Part shown: in pieces, positions 17,429 to 26,783 of the stretch
How the letters are laid out: each line of letters opens with the position of its first letter
Position numbering within the stretch: the stretch's first letter is position 1
Assembly: GCF_002263515.1 (NCBI RefSeq)
Contig: NZ_CP022752.1
Location: 1,922,001 to 1,986,000 of the forward strand
Source of the DNA: Actinopolyspora erythraea
GTDB taxonomy: Bacteria > Actinomycetota > Actinomycetes > Mycobacteriales > Pseudonocardiaceae
Direction: 5' to 3'
DNA length: 64,000 nucleotides
The notes under the pieces: model-generated
Seen by the model: the letters and a program-made list of their open reading frames with translations, nothing else
What the model was told of the DNA's origin: nothing
Databases searched by the model: none
Program-made: the position numbers and the translations under genes

Positions 17429-17836
17429 ATGATCAGCGTCGACAGACTGGACCACCTGGTGCTTACCGTGGCCGATGTCGAGCGTGCGTTGGACTTCTAC
17501 GAGAACATTCTCGGTATGGAGCCCGTGACGTTCCAGGAGGAACGGCGCGCGGTGCGTTTCGGACAGCAGACCATCAAACTGCACGCCGCCAGCGAGCTGG
17601 TGGAACCCACCGCCACACACCCGGTCCCCGGGTCGGCGAATCTGTGCCTGGTCACCGGCGACGCGCTCGGGGACGTCCAGGAGCATCTCCGCGCCAACGA
17701 CGTGCGGATCGAGGCGGGACCCGTGGTCCGCACCGGAACCAACGGGCCCATCACCTCGCTGTACCTGCGTGACCCCGATGGGAACCTGATCGAGGTCGCC
17801 CGTTACGACGAGCCCGAGGTGGGCCCCGAGCAGTGA
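17429..17836 (+). CDS. VOC-family (glyoxalase/dioxygenase fold) protein
   Basis: The 135-residue protein is a single vicinal-oxygen-chelate domain with the paired beta-alpha-beta-beta-beta modules. LDHLVLTVADVERALDFYENILGM supplies the first metal-ligand His, IKLHA and YLRDPDGNLIEV the later ligands including Glu. It probably acts on a small metabolite with a divalent metal, but substrate and reaction cannot be inferred. ATG 17429 follows AAGGAGG; the longer open frame upstream has no family sequence. It is a single-gene unit closed by a strong hairpin. Confidence 0.88.
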   Translation: MISVDRLDHLVLTVADVERALDFYENILGMEPVTFQEERRAVRFGQQTIKLHAASELVEPTATHPVPGSANLCLVTGDALGDVQEHLRANDVRIEAGPVVRTGTNGPITSLYLRDPDGNLIEVARYDEPEVGPEQ

Positions 17837-17841
17837 CGCAC

Positions 17842-17878
17842 GCGGGCGGTGGCCACCCTCGGCGGGGCCACCGCCCGC
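17842..17878. terminator. Bidirectional terminator between convergent VOC and YhgE genes
   Basis: A perfect 13-bp stem (GCGGGCGGTGGCC at 17842-17854, complement at 17866-17878) with an 11-nt loop lies between the converging 3' ends at 17836 and 17928. Confidence 0.75.
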
Positions 17879-17927
17879 GGCGGGAACACGGCTCGACAGC
17901 CGGTTCCCCCGAGTCCGTTCCGCTCCT

Positions 17928-19991
17928 TCAGAGGGACAGCTCCGGGCGGAGCCGTTTGGCCGTCCACACTCGTTGCCGCGCCGCCGCGGCCGTGCTCAGC
18001 AGCAGCCCGCCCAGCAGGTAGCTGCCCAGCACCAGCGCCGCGTGTGCCGCGTTGTCGAGCTGGCCCCCGTAGAGCAGCTGCCGCAGCCCGTCCACCACGT
18101 AGCTCAGTGGCAGCACGTGGTGCAGCGGGTGCAGTGCCTCCGGTGTCGTCTGCCACGGGAACGTTCCCCCCGCGCTGACCAGCTGCAGCACCAGGAACAC
18201 CAGCGCCAGGAACTTGCCGCGCGGCCCGAAGGCGGCGTTGAGCGAGTGCACCACGGCCGTGAACGCCAGCGAGGTCAGCACCAGGAAGGCCAGTGTCGCC
18301 ACCGGTTTGGCGGGCCAGATCTCCACCCCGAAGGTCACGACGACGTACAGCAGCACCGCCTGCACGGTTCCCACCACGGCGGCGGGCAGCCACCCACCGA
18401 TCGCGATGCGCCACGGGGCCACTCCGCCCGCCAGCGCGCGGTTGGACAGTGGCCGCATCAGCAGGAACAGCACGAACCCGCCTATCCACAGCGCCAGCCC
18501 CATGAAGTACGGAGCCAGCCCGGCCCCGTAACTGCCCGCACTGGTCTGCGCCTGATCGCGCACCGCGACCGGGTCACCGATGGTTTCGGCGGTGGCCTCG
18601 CGGGCCGAGTCGTCCGGGTTCGGGATCTCGTCGACCCCGTTGTCCAGCTTGCCCGCCAGTTCGGTCGAGCCGTCGGCCAGCTCCTCCGAACCGTTGGAGA
18701 GCCGGCTCGTTCCGTTGGCTAGGTCGTCGGCACCGGTGGTCAGCCGCTCGGTTCCGGAGACGGCCCGTCGCTGGTTCGTGGCCAGCTTCTCCAGCCCCTC
18801 GTCGAGTTGGGCGGCTCCCTCCGAGACGCGTCCCGAGGCGGTGTTGAGCTTGTCGATCCCGTTGGTCAGCTCCGGTGTCTGGTCGGCGAGCTGACGGGCC
18901 CCCTCCGCCACGCGTTCGGCGCCGTCGGAGAGCTGGGTCACGCGCTTGACCTCGTGTTGCACTCGCTTGTTGGTGTCGTCGACCGGCTGGTTCAGCTCGT
19001 CCAGCGTGCTGGTGATCCGTTCGATCTCCTGCTCGTCGAGGCCGAGCGCGCGCAGCTTGGCCGCGATCTTCTGGTTGGCGTCGTCGAGCTGGTCCACGAC
19101 GTGCTGCGAGAACCCGCCGAGGCGTTCGGCCGTGGCGGCCAGCTCGGCGTTGCCCTCGGCGACCCGTTCGGCGCCGTCGGCCAGCTGCTCGCTCTTGGCG
19201 GGCAGGTCGGCCGTCTTCTCGCGCAGTTCGCCCAAGCCCTCGTGGAGTCGCTCGTTGCCCTCGGCGACCCGGCCCGACCCCTCGGCCAGCTTCGCGGTGC
19301 CGTCGGCGAGTTTCCGCTGCGAGGTGAGTAGCTCGTGAGTGCCCGACGACAGCTGTTCGGCCCCCCGCGCGGCGTTGTCCAGCCCGGAGTCGAGATCCCC
19401 GGCCCCGTTCGCGAGGTCTCCCGCGCCGTCGGCGGCCTGGGCCGTGCGGTCGTGCACCGTGCTCAGCCCCAGCAACAGTTCGCGAGCCGCGTCACTGCTG
19501 GCATCCGCGGCCACGGACTGCTTCACCCTGGTGGCCACCTGGTCGGCGATGGTGCCGGCCAGGTAGTTGTTCGCGTCGTTGGTCACCAGCCGCAGTCGCG
19601 CCCGCTCCGGATCGAAGTCGCTGGGCGAGAGCAGCGCACTTGAGAACCCCTCGGGGATCACCAGCGCGAACGCGTAGTCCCCGTCCGAGACTCCGGTGGT
19701 GGCCCGTCGCTCGCTCACCCGGTGCCAGTCGAAGTCGCCGGAGTCGACGAGGCGGTCGTAGACCTTCTCGCCCGCGGTGAGCCTGCCGCCGTCCTCCCTG
19801 TCGGCCCCCTCGTCGTCGACGACGACAGCAGCGGGAACGGAGGAGAGGCGGTCATAGGGCTCGAGGTTGGCGTAGATATACATCGCGCCGTACAGCAGGG
19901 GCACGAGCGTGACCGCCACCAGCGCCAGTTTGGGTAACTTTCCTGAGGTCAACCGACGTAGTTCGGTTCGTGCCAGGCGGAACGTGGTCAT
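17928..19991 (-). CDS. YhgE/Pip-domain membrane protein
   Basis: The 687-residue protein has the YhgE/Pip layout. One helix near the N-terminus (about 22-42) is followed by a large extracytoplasmic region with many short repeats of the form ADGA.R.A.G..L (about 190-460), and then five to six helices at the C-terminus (about 495-680), as in ABC-2-type permeases. Family members export or scaffold cell-surface components; some serve as phage receptors. The start ATG is 10 nt after the stop of the ATP-binding gene on the same strand, so the two form a transporter-like pair. Confidence 0.9.
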   Translation of the reverse strand: MTTFRLARTELRRLTSGKLPKLALVAVTLVPLLYGAMYIYANLEPYDRLSSVPAAVVVDDEGADREDGGRLTAGEKVYDRLVDSGDFDWHRVSERRATTGVSDGDYAFALVIPEGFSSALLSPSDFDPERARLRLVTNDANNYLAGTIADQVATRVKQSVAADASSDAARELLLGLSTVHDRTAQAADGAGDLANGAGDLDSGLDNAARGAEQLSSGTHELLTSQRKLADGTAKLAEGSGRVAEGNERLHEGLGELREKTADLPAKSEQLADGAERVAEGNAELAATAERLGGFSQHVVDQLDDANQKIAAKLRALGLDEQEIERITSTLDELNQPVDDTNKRVQHEVKRVTQLSDGAERVAEGARQLADQTPELTNGIDKLNTASGRVSEGAAQLDEGLEKLATNQRRAVSGTERLTTGADDLANGTSRLSNGSEELADGSTELAGKLDNGVDEIPNPDDSAREATAETIGDPVAVRDQAQTSAGSYGAGLAPYFMGLALWIGGFVLFLLMRPLSNRALAGGVAPWRIAIGGWLPAAVVGTVQAVLLYVVVTFGVEIWPAKPVATLAFLVLTSLAFTAVVHSLNAAFGPRGKFLALVFLVLQLVSAGGTFPWQTTPEALHPLHHVLPLSYVVDGLRQLLYGGQLDNAAHAALVLGSYLLGGLLLSTAAAARQRVWTAKRLRPELSL

Positions 19992-20001
19992 GCTGGTTTC
20001 C

Positions 20002-20682
20002 TCACAACGAGCCGGAGTCGGCGACTGACGGGGTGGTCGTTTCGGCCTGCTCTTCCGGGGAGACGCCGTTGTGCTCGCCGATCCGTGCCGGAACCTCGCC
20101 CAGTTCCACGGCTGTGTGCGGTGAGCACAGCGCGACTACGGCGTGTCCGTGGTTCGCGGCCTCACGGGCCGCGGCGTACCAACGTGACGCCTCACCGCCG
20201 TGCCGGTCCGGGCAGTCCAGGACCAGCGCCTCGATCTCGCGTCCCGCGCGAGCCAGGTCCAGCAGCACCCGGGTGCGGCAGTGCGGGGGAAGCTGTTCGA
20301 ACCTGAGCCCCGCCTGCTGTCGCAGCCCGCGCTCGGCCAGCCAGGTCCGTACCGCGCCGGCGCCGAAGGGTTGCCCGGCGATCCCGAGTCCTTCGGCGAC
20401 CACCTCGCGCAGCTCGATGCTGCCCTCCGGCTCGGTGACACCGGGGGCGTCGACCACGGCCACGGTGCGGCGAAGCCCGGCGGGATCGCGCCTCCCGTTT
20501 CGCAGCACCGTTCCCGTGCCGGGGCGCAGCCGGCCCGCGAGCAGCAGTGCGAGTGCGGTGCGTCCCGATCTCGGCGGGCCGGTCGCCAACAGCAGTTCCC
20601 CCGAGCGTGCCCGCAGGGAGGTCGGTTCGAGTAGTGTCCCGTGCGGCCCGGTCACCCCGGCGCCCACTGCCACGATCTCCAC
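20002..20682 (-). CDS. ABC-like ATP-binding protein with degenerate motifs, partner of YhgE protein
   Basis: The 226-residue product resembles the nucleotide-binding subunit of an ABC system but is degenerate. Its P-loop reads GPPRSGRT (residues 35-42) with Arg41 in place of the usual Lys, no clear LSGGQ is visible, and the Walker B-like segment is EALVLDCPDRH. GTG 20682 has AAAGG 11 nt upstream; the longer open frame beyond it overlaps the GNAT gene and is not family-like. It is followed closely by the YhgE/Pip gene, so the pair probably works together. Whether it hydrolyses ATP is uncertain. Confidence 0.72.
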   Translation of the reverse strand: MEIVAVGAGVTGPHGTLLEPTSLRARSGELLLATGPPRSGRTALALLLAGRLRPGTGTVLRNGRRDPAGLRRTVAVVDAPGVTEPEGSIELREVVAEGLGIAGQPFGAGAVRTWLAERGLRQQAGLRFEQLPPHCRTRVLLDLARAGREIEALVLDCPDRHGGEASRWYAAAREAANHGHAVVALCSPHTAVELGEVPARIGEHNGVSPEEQAETTTPSVADSGSL

Positions 20683-20729
20683 GGCTCGGTGTGCCTTTCG
20701 CGTCGGCGACCGGCACCCTCGTCGACGCC

Positions 20730-21707
20730 TCAGCGAAGCGCGGTTGCCGGTCGGATCTCCCAGAGCGTCCACAGCGGGCGGTAGCCCTGGCGGTGCCAGA
20801 ACACCGGGGACAGCGGGTTCGCCGGGTTGTAGTAGAGGTAGCTGCCCACCGCGCCCGCGGTGGCGAAGTCCTCGTGGACCCGCGACATCAGCTCTCGTCC
20901 GATGCCGGTGCCCCGCTCCTCCTCGCGCACCGAGAGGCAGTTGACGTAACCCCAGAGCCCGTTGCCGAGCCGGTGTCCACTGTGGTGGTTGTCGGCGTCG
21001 ACCCAGCCGCATTCGGCCAGTCCGACCGGCTTTCCGTTCCGCTCGGCCAACCAGACCGGGTCACCCTGTGGTGCGCCGTCCCCGCGGCGGATGCCGCGCG
21101 GCCCGCTCTTCGTCCGCAGCCGGACCCTGACGGCGTGGCGTTTGAGGTCGGCCGCCCCGGAGCGCGGGACGGAGGCGCCGACGAGACTGGCGTACTCGAG
21201 CTCGATCATCGCCAACTCCACGACACTGTCCACGTCGGCGGGTTCCGCCCGGCGCATTTTTACGGTACCAGACAGTTCCGTATCTATCGTCGCAGCGGGT
21301 GTACGTATCGCCAGGCACGAGAGCGGGACGAAACCGTGATCCAGCAGCGCGCGGCTCGCCCCGACGTCCCTGCTGGGCCAGGTGACCAGGCACGAGGAAT
21401 CCGCCTCCGGGGCTCGCAGTCGTTCGACCTGCCGTCGGAAGGCGTGGAGCAGGACGTCCATGCCTTCCCGCGGGGCCTCGCCCAGTAATGGGAAGAGTTC
21501 GTAGGTCTCCCTGGTCGACCACAGGCTCGCAAGGGACGCCGGTGGCTGACTGGTGTGGGCCGTCAGCCCGGCGACCGGCTCGCCGTCCCGGAGCCGGGCC
21601 ATCACCGGTTCGCCGCCGCGCGGCAGCGGATAGGCCTCCGGCAGCGCCGGGTCCATCCGGCGGAACCGTGCCTGCTGGATTTCCAGTAGTTGCTGAGCGC
21701 TGGTCAA
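20730..21707 (-). CDS. GNAT-family N-acetyltransferase
   Basis: The 325-residue protein ends in a GNAT domain (about 165-320). The acetyl-CoA-binding segment is SVREEERGTGIGRELM (R-x-x-G-x-G/A type), followed by YLYYNPANPLSPVFWHRQGYRP, typical of motif B. The N-terminal half looks like a second, degenerate GNAT repeat. It would transfer an acetyl group to an unknown amine. The start is uncertain: TTG 21707 has AAGG 8 nt upstream, whereas GTG 21752 would add 15 residues with no ribosome-binding site. It precedes the ABC-like gene by 47 nt on the same strand and may share its transcript. Confidence 0.82.
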   Translation of the reverse strand: MTSAQQLLEIQQARFRRMDPALPEAYPLPRGGEPVMARLRDGEPVAGLTAHTSQPPASLASLWSTRETYELFPLLGEAPREGMDVLLHAFRRQVERLRAPEADSSCLVTWPSRDVGASRALLDHGFVPLSCLAIRTPAATIDTELSGTVKMRRAEPADVDSVVELAMIELEYASLVGASVPRSGAADLKRHAVRVRLRTKSGPRGIRRGDGAPQGDPVWLAERNGKPVGLAECGWVDADNHHSGHRLGNGLWGYVNCLSVREEERGTGIGRELMSRVHEDFATAGAVGSYLYYNPANPLSPVFWHRQGYRPLWTLWEIRPATALR

Positions 21708-21891
21708 GACACTGCCTTGCTTCCTGTGCGGAGCCTGCCGCTCGTGTGGCACCCGCTCGCCGAGTTAGCCCCGGTTCGCGGTGCGCGGAGGTGGTCGCGT
21801 CGCGGGCCCGGTGCCGAACGGTCCTTCGTCCGCCGACTTGACATCCCGGCCGAACTCCGGGGCGTCCCGCTCCGGCTCTCCCTCGCGCCGA

Positions 21892-22761
21892 CTACTCCGC
21901 GAGCCTGCACCGGAAGATAGCGGTGCCGGGCAGGGTCCTGCCGCGCAGCGGGCTCCACTGCCCCCACGTCTCGGTTAGGTCGTCCGGCCACTCGGGTTCG
22001 ACGAGGTCGCAGAGCCGGAACCCGGCCTCGTTGATCTGGGTGACGTAGTCGCCGAGCGTGCGGTGGTGCTCGACGTAGGTCGCCCTGCCCGTGCCGTTGA
22101 TCTCCACGTACGGGCTGCGGTCGAAGTACGAGCCCACGGCGGTGAGTCCCCTGGGGCCGGGGTCGTCCGGGAAGACCCAGCGGATCGGGTGCGTGACCGC
22201 GAACACCCACAGTCCTCCCGGGCGCAATGAGCGCGCGACCTCACGCATGACCGCCCCGGAGTCGGCTACGAACGGTACGCCGCCGAACGCGGAGCAGGCG
22301 ACGTCGAACGAGTCGGCGGCGAACGGCAGCATGTCGGCACTGCCCTGCACCAGCGGCACGTGGATCCCGCTGCGCTCGTTGCCGGCGCGGGCGTGCCCCA
22401 GCATCCCGCCGGAGATGTCCAGCCCCACCGGGTGGGCTCCCCGCCCGGCCAGCCACCGGGAGCAGGAGGCGGCTCCGCAGCCGATCTCCAGCACGCGTGC
22501 CCCCTTGACGTCGCCGAGCAGGTTGGCCTCCCGCTCCAGGAGCCGCTCCGGGCACCACACGAATTCGGTGTCCCCCAGGAACGGACCGTGCTCGGCCTGG
22601 TAGTCGTCCGCGTCGGCGTCCCACCAGAGCCTGCTGGCCGAGCGGGACTCGGTCCCGCCCGCCGCACGGCTGGCCACCCCGATCGTCCCGAGAATTCGTT
22701 CGGCGTTGCTGTGCTGCGACTCCGCCGCTTCGTCCGTCGGTCCGAATGCGGGATTCGTCAC
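21892..22761 (-). CDS. Class I SAM-dependent methyltransferase
   Basis: The 289-residue protein has a Rossmann methyltransferase fold. Motif I is VLEIGCGAASCSRWL (about 90-104), motif II lies around VGLDISGGML, and the post-I acidic loop is VQGSADMLPFAADSFDVA. Substrate is unknown; the fold is that of small-molecule methyltransferases (UbiE/type 11). GTG 22761 has AGGAGGAGG directly upstream, which decides the start over the longer open frame. It is transcribed leftward and divergently from rpsA. Confidence 0.88.
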   Translation of the reverse strand: MTNPAFGPTDEAAESQHSNAERILGTIGVASRAAGGTESRSASRLWWDADADDYQAEHGPFLGDTEFVWCPERLLEREANLLGDVKGARVLEIGCGAASCSRWLAGRGAHPVGLDISGGMLGHARAGNERSGIHVPLVQGSADMLPFAADSFDVACSAFGGVPFVADSGAVMREVARSLRPGGLWVFAVTHPIRWVFPDDPGPRGLTAVGSYFDRSPYVEINGTGRATYVEHHRTLGDYVTQINEAGFRLCDLVEPEWPDDLTETWGQWSPLRGRTLPGTAIFRCRLAE

Positions 22762-23197
22762 CGTCGCCTCCTCCTGGGACTCGTGTGCTGTGGGTGTGTG
22801 CCGTGTCGACCTTCCGTGGAGACCGCCGGGCGATTTGCCCCACGATCGCCGAGACGGGTACGCTATCGCTCGCACCAGGGGTCTGTCTCCGTCAGGGCCC
22901 GTGTTCACGCACGGCGCCGGGAGTCGCCCGTTTTCGCGTGGTCCGGCCGCTCCTCGTGACTCGTTCTCGAAGCGGTCATTCTCGAGGAAACACCGCGCGG
23001 GAAGCCACCGGCCGTGCTGCTTCCCGCCGGAAGCTGCGGCTTCCGGGCGGAAGGCGACGTCCGGTGTTCGGGGACGGTGATTTCCGTCGTCCGGGGCGCC
23101 GGGGCCGCAATGGGGGTGGTCCGTGCGGAGTCGATCCGGGTGCATGAGAACCTAGAGACCCGACAACCGATCTATCCGTACCGGAGCAACCCACCTG
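22762..23197. other. Divergent promoter region between the methyltransferase gene and rpsA
   Basis: No gene is supported in this 436-bp interval. It should contain the rpsA promoter and leader on the right and the methyltransferase promoter on the left; a TAGCGT hexamer at 22860-22865 (minus strand) is a possible -10 for the latter. Frames open here are antisense extensions of neighbouring genes. Confidence 0.45.
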
Positions 23198-24700
23198 ATG
23201 TCCACCGACACCACCACCGTCCCGACTGCAGCCGCCACCAAGCCGCAGGTCGCAGTGAACGACGTCGGGACGGAGGAGGACTTCCTCGCCGCCGTCGACC
23301 AGACCATCAAGTACTTCAACGATGGGGACATCGTCGAAGGCACTATCGTCAAGGTCGACAAGGACGAGGTCCTGCTCGACATCGGCTACAAGACCGAGGG
23401 GGTCATTCCCTCCCGGGAGCTTTCGATCAAGCACGATGTCGACCCCGCCGAGGTCGTGGCCGTCGGCGACTTTGTCGAGGCTCTTGTCCTGCAGAAGGAG
23501 GACAAGGAAGGCCGCCTGATCCTGTCGAAGAAGCGCGCACAGTACGAACGTGCCTGGGGCACGATCGAGGAGCTCAAGGAGAAGGACGAGCCCGTGCGCG
23601 GCTCCGTCATCGAGGTCGTCAAGGGTGGTCTCATCCTCGACATCGGCCTGCGCGGCTTCCTGCCCGCCTCGTTGGTGGAGATGCGGCGCGTCCGCGACCT
23701 GCAGCCCTACGTGGGGCGGGAGCTCGAGGCCAAGATCATCGAGCTGGACAAGAACCGCAACAACGTCGTCCTCTCCCGCCGCGCCTGGCTGGAGCAGACC
23801 CAGTCCGCCGTGCGCAGCGAGTTCCTCAACCAGCTGCAGAACGGCCAGGTCCGCAAGGGCGTCGTTTCCTCCATCGTCAACTTCGGTGCGTTCGTCGATC
23901 TGGGTGGGGTCGACGGACTGGTCCACGTCTCGGAACTGTCCTGGAAGCACATCGATCACCCCAGCGAGGTCGTCGAGGTCGGCCAGGAAGTCACCGTCGA
24001 GGTCCTCGACGTGGACATGGACCGGGAGCGGGTCTCGCTCTCGCTGAAGGCGACCCAGGAGGACCCCTGGCGGCAGTTCGCCCGTACGCACGCGATCGGC
24101 CAGATCGTGCCGGGCAAGGTCACCAAGCTCGTGCCCTTCGGCGCGTTCGTTCGCGTCGACGAGGGCATCGAGGGTCTGGTGCACATCTCCGAGCTGGCCG
24201 AGCGCCACGTCGACATTCCCGAGCAGGTCGCGCAGGTCGGTGACGAGGTCATGGTCAAGGTCATCGACATCGACCTGGAGCGCAGGCGCATCTCGCTCTC
24301 GCTGAAGCAGGCCAACGAGGGCTTCACGCCGGACTCGGACTTCGACCCGACGCAGTACGGCATGGCCGCCGAGTACGACAACGACGGCAACTACATCTAC
24401 CCCGAGGGCTTCGACCCGGAGACCCAGGAGTGGCGGGAAGGCTACGAGGCCCAGCGCGAGGAGTGGGAGCGGCAGTACGCCGAGGCCCTGGAACGCTACG
24501 AGGCCCACATGCGCCAGGTCGCCAAGGCCGCGGAGGCGGACGCCGCGGCGGCCGCCTCCGGTGGCGACGAGGAGCAGCAGCAGGAGGGCAACTACACCTC
24601 CGGCGGTGGCGCCGCCGAGGAGGAAGAGCAGGAGCCGAGCGCGATGGCCAGCGACGCCCAGCTGGCCGCTCTCCGCGAGAAGCTCTCCGGCGGTGCGTGA
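23198..24700 (+). CDS. rpsA: 30S ribosomal protein S1
   Basis: The 500-residue protein contains four S1 (OB-fold) RNA-binding repeats at about 35-105, 120-187, 205-275 and 292-362. The third and fourth have the canonical FGAFV...GLVHISEL pattern. It helps recruit mRNA to the 30S subunit. The C-terminal 130 residues are highly acidic, with Glu/Gln and Gly runs, as in actinobacterial S1. The ATG follows GGAG at a long spacing. The order polA, rpsA, coaE matches Mycobacterium. Confidence 0.97.
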   Translation: MSTDTTTVPTAAATKPQVAVNDVGTEEDFLAAVDQTIKYFNDGDIVEGTIVKVDKDEVLLDIGYKTEGVIPSRELSIKHDVDPAEVVAVGDFVEALVLQKEDKEGRLILSKKRAQYERAWGTIEELKEKDEPVRGSVIEVVKGGLILDIGLRGFLPASLVEMRRVRDLQPYVGRELEAKIIELDKNRNNVVLSRRAWLEQTQSAVRSEFLNQLQNGQVRKGVVSSIVNFGAFVDLGGVDGLVHVSELSWKHIDHPSEVVEVGQEVTVEVLDVDMDRERVSLSLKATQEDPWRQFARTHAIGQIVPGKVTKLVPFGAFVRVDEGIEGLVHISELAERHVDIPEQVAQVGDEVMVKVIDIDLERRRISLSLKQANEGFTPDSDFDPTQYGMAAEYDNDGNYIYPEGFDPETQEWREGYEAQREEWERQYAEALERYEAHMRQVAKAAEADAAAAASGGDEEQQQEGNYTSGGGAAEEEEQEPSAMASDAQLAALREKLSGGA

Positions 24701-24733
24701 CGTTCGGCCGACTGACGGCTGACACCTTCGCGA

Positions 24734-24767
24734 CGGCCCCGTCCCCGCACGAGCGGGGGCGGGGCCG
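24734..24767 (+). terminator. rho-independent-like terminator after rpsA
   Basis: CGGCCCCGTCCCCGC (24734-24748) pairs with GCGGGGGCGGGGCCG (24753-24767), one G-U pair, 4-nt loop. It is followed by TTGTTCGTCTT, a weak T-rich tract, 34 nt after the rpsA stop. Confidence 0.85.
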
Positions 24768-24883
24768 TTGTTCGTCTTCCGGGTTCCGCCAGTGCCCGAC
24801 TCGGACGAGGCCTCGGTCACATCTCCTCCAGTGGGACTCGGGCCGCCTCGGCTCGGTGGGAGGTGCCTGGCAGGATGATGTGG

Positions 24884-26083
24884 ATGTTGCGTGTTGGCCT
24901 CACCGGAGGAATCGGTTCGGGTAAGTCGACGGTCGCCGAGCGGCTGGCGCGGCTGGGAGCCGTCGTGATCGACGCCGACCGGATCTCCAGGGAGGTGGTC
25001 GCGTCCGGGACCGAGGGACTGGCCGAGATAGCGGCCCGGTTCGGGACGGGGGTGCTCGACGGCGACGGCGCGTTGGACCGGGCCGCCATGGCGCGTCTCG
25101 TCTTCGCCGACGAGGAGGCCAGGCGCGACCTGAACGGTATCGTCCACCCCAGGGTCGCCGCGCGTACTTCGGAACTGGTGGCCGAAGCCGGCGCCGACGC
25201 GGTCGTGGTCCACGACGTCCCGCTGCTCGTGGAGAACGGCTACCAGGCGGACTACCACTTGGTGATCGTCGTCGACGCGCCGGTCGAACAGCGCGTCCGA
25301 CGGCTCGTGGAACGCGGGCTGCCGGAGGAGGACGCCCGGGCTCGGATCGATGCGCAGGTGAGCGAGGAACGGCGTCGGGAGGCCGCCGACGTCTGGCTGG
25401 ACAACGACGCCGAGCTGGAGCGGCTGCACGCCGCCGTCGACGAGCTCTGGTGGGAGCGGCTCGTGCCCTTCGAGACGAACCTCCGTTCCCACCGCCCGTG
25501 TCCGCTCGGCGGGCCGAGGGTCGTCGAGCCGGACCCGGAGTGGCCACGGCGGGCGCGCAGGCTGCTGGCGAGGATCGACAAGGCGCTCGGTGAGCGTGCG
25601 CCGAGGGCGGACCACATCGGTTCGACCTCGGTTCCGGGACTGCCGGGCAGGGACGTGATCGACCTGCAGCTGACCGTCCGCGACCTTTCCGAGGCCGACG
25701 AACTCGCGGTCCCGCTGGCCGAGGCGGGCCTGCCCCCGCTGCCGGGGTCCGACGCGGACGAGGCGCACGACGGGACCTCCGATCCGGCGCAGTGGCGCAA
25801 GCGGACGCACGTCTCGGCCGATCCCGGTCAACGGGTGAACCTGCACCTGCGGGTGGCGGGCGCGGCGAACTGGCGGTTCGCGCTGTTGTGCACGGCCTGG
25901 TTGCGCGCCGACGAAGCGGCCTGTCGGGAGTACGCGGCGCTCAAGCGCGATCTCGCCGTGCGGTTCGGTTCGGACCCCGACCCGCGGCGCTACGTCGAGG
26001 CCAAGCAGCCCTGGTTCGGAAGCGCGCTGCCCCGCGCCGAACGGTGGGCCGCCGAGTCGGGCTGGCGACCACCACGGGTGTGA
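24884..26083 (+). CDS. coaE: Dephospho-CoA kinase fused to a GrpB-like domain
   Basis: The first ~200 residues are dephospho-CoA kinase, the last step of coenzyme A synthesis: P-loop GLTGGIGSGKST near the N-terminus, DADRISREVV, and the lid with RRLVERGL. Residues from about 210 to 399 form a GrpB/UPF0157 nucleotidyltransferase-like domain with DHIGSTSVPGLPGRDVIDLQ. The same fusion is known in mycobacteria and relatives; the role of the GrpB part is unclear. ATG 24884 has AGGA about 9 nt upstream and matches the family start MLRVGLTGG; in-frame starts at 24863, 24875 and 24878 are possible. Confidence 0.93.
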   Translation: MLRVGLTGGIGSGKSTVAERLARLGAVVIDADRISREVVASGTEGLAEIAARFGTGVLDGDGALDRAAMARLVFADEEARRDLNGIVHPRVAARTSELVAEAGADAVVVHDVPLLVENGYQADYHLVIVVDAPVEQRVRRLVERGLPEEDARARIDAQVSEERRREAADVWLDNDAELERLHAAVDELWWERLVPFETNLRSHRPCPLGGPRVVEPDPEWPRRARRLLARIDKALGERAPRADHIGSTSVPGLPGRDVIDLQLTVRDLSEADELAVPLAEAGLPPLPGSDADEAHDGTSDPAQWRKRTHVSADPGQRVNLHLRVAGAANWRFALLCTAWLRADEAACREYAALKRDLAVRFGSDPDPRRYVEAKQPWFGSALPRAERWAAESGWRPPRV

Positions 26084-26113
26084 GCACCGCCTCGGTCGGA
26101 GTGGTCCCTCGGC

Positions 26114-26632
26114 CTACGGAACGGCGAAGACCCCTCGGTGAGCCAGCCACTGCTCGACGTCGCGGTGCAGGCGGACCTCTTCGTAGGTGTGGTGCACCGT
26201 GCACACCGCCAGGTCGGCTTCCTCAGGGGTGAGCAGACCGTCGCTGACGGCGGTGGCGAACTCCTCGGAGTTGACGATCCTGGCGGCGCCGTGCTCCGGT
26301 ACTTCCAGCCCGAGCAGCAGGTCAGTGGTTATCCAGGAACGAGCGTCCCGGTCTATCCGCACCGCGCTGAGCAGGCTGCCGTCCGGCCGGGCGTGCCTGC
26401 TGCGCGGTCGGTAGCGCGTCAGCCGCAGTCCCAGCTCGGGGAGCAGCCAGATAACTTCGCTGCTGTGCACCGGGTCGTCGGGTGTGCCGCGTTCCAGGCA
26501 CAACCCCCACCGTTCCAGCCGGCAGTGGTCCAGCTGCTGGGTGATCCCGGAGCCCAGGTGTCGCCGTGCACCGGCGACATCGACGACGTCAACGTGCTGA
26601 GGAGTGATCACCGAACCCACGAACTCGACCAT
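26114..26632 (-). CDS. DUF402 (FomD-like) protein, copy A
   Basis: The 172-residue protein has the DUF402 beta-barrel pattern, with WGLCLERG, EVIWLLPELGLRLTRY and an acidic DRDARSWITTDLLL segment where the family binds a metal. FomD, a member, hydrolyses a CMP-linked phosphonate, and others act on nucleoside di/triphosphates; the substrate here is unknown. It converges with coaE and is followed on the same strand by a second DUF402 gene upstream, so the two are tandem paralogues. Confidence 0.82.
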   Translation of the reverse strand: MVEFVGSVITPQHVDVVDVAGARRHLGSGITQQLDHCRLERWGLCLERGTPDDPVHSSEVIWLLPELGLRLTRYRPRSRHARPDGSLLSAVRIDRDARSWITTDLLLGLEVPEHGAARIVNSEEFATAVSDGLLTPEEADLAVCTVHHTYEEVRLHRDVEQWLAHRGVFAVP

Positions 26633-26783
26633 AACCCCGGAAAAACTGTGAAATGATCAACAATATGGATCCGTTACGTAACTTTTGAATGTTGTATACG
26701 TCACGGTCGAGTTATGTTCGATAGATTCGGAAATCCGGCGGTTGCGCAATGTGTCCGGCGCGTGGTGACATATCCCGCTTCGA

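Noticed and set aside
22976..25846. Long open frame on the minus strand opposite rpsA and coaE (about 956 codons).
   Set aside because: It runs across two conserved genes and their terminator, has no ribosome-binding site or motif, and is low in complexity.
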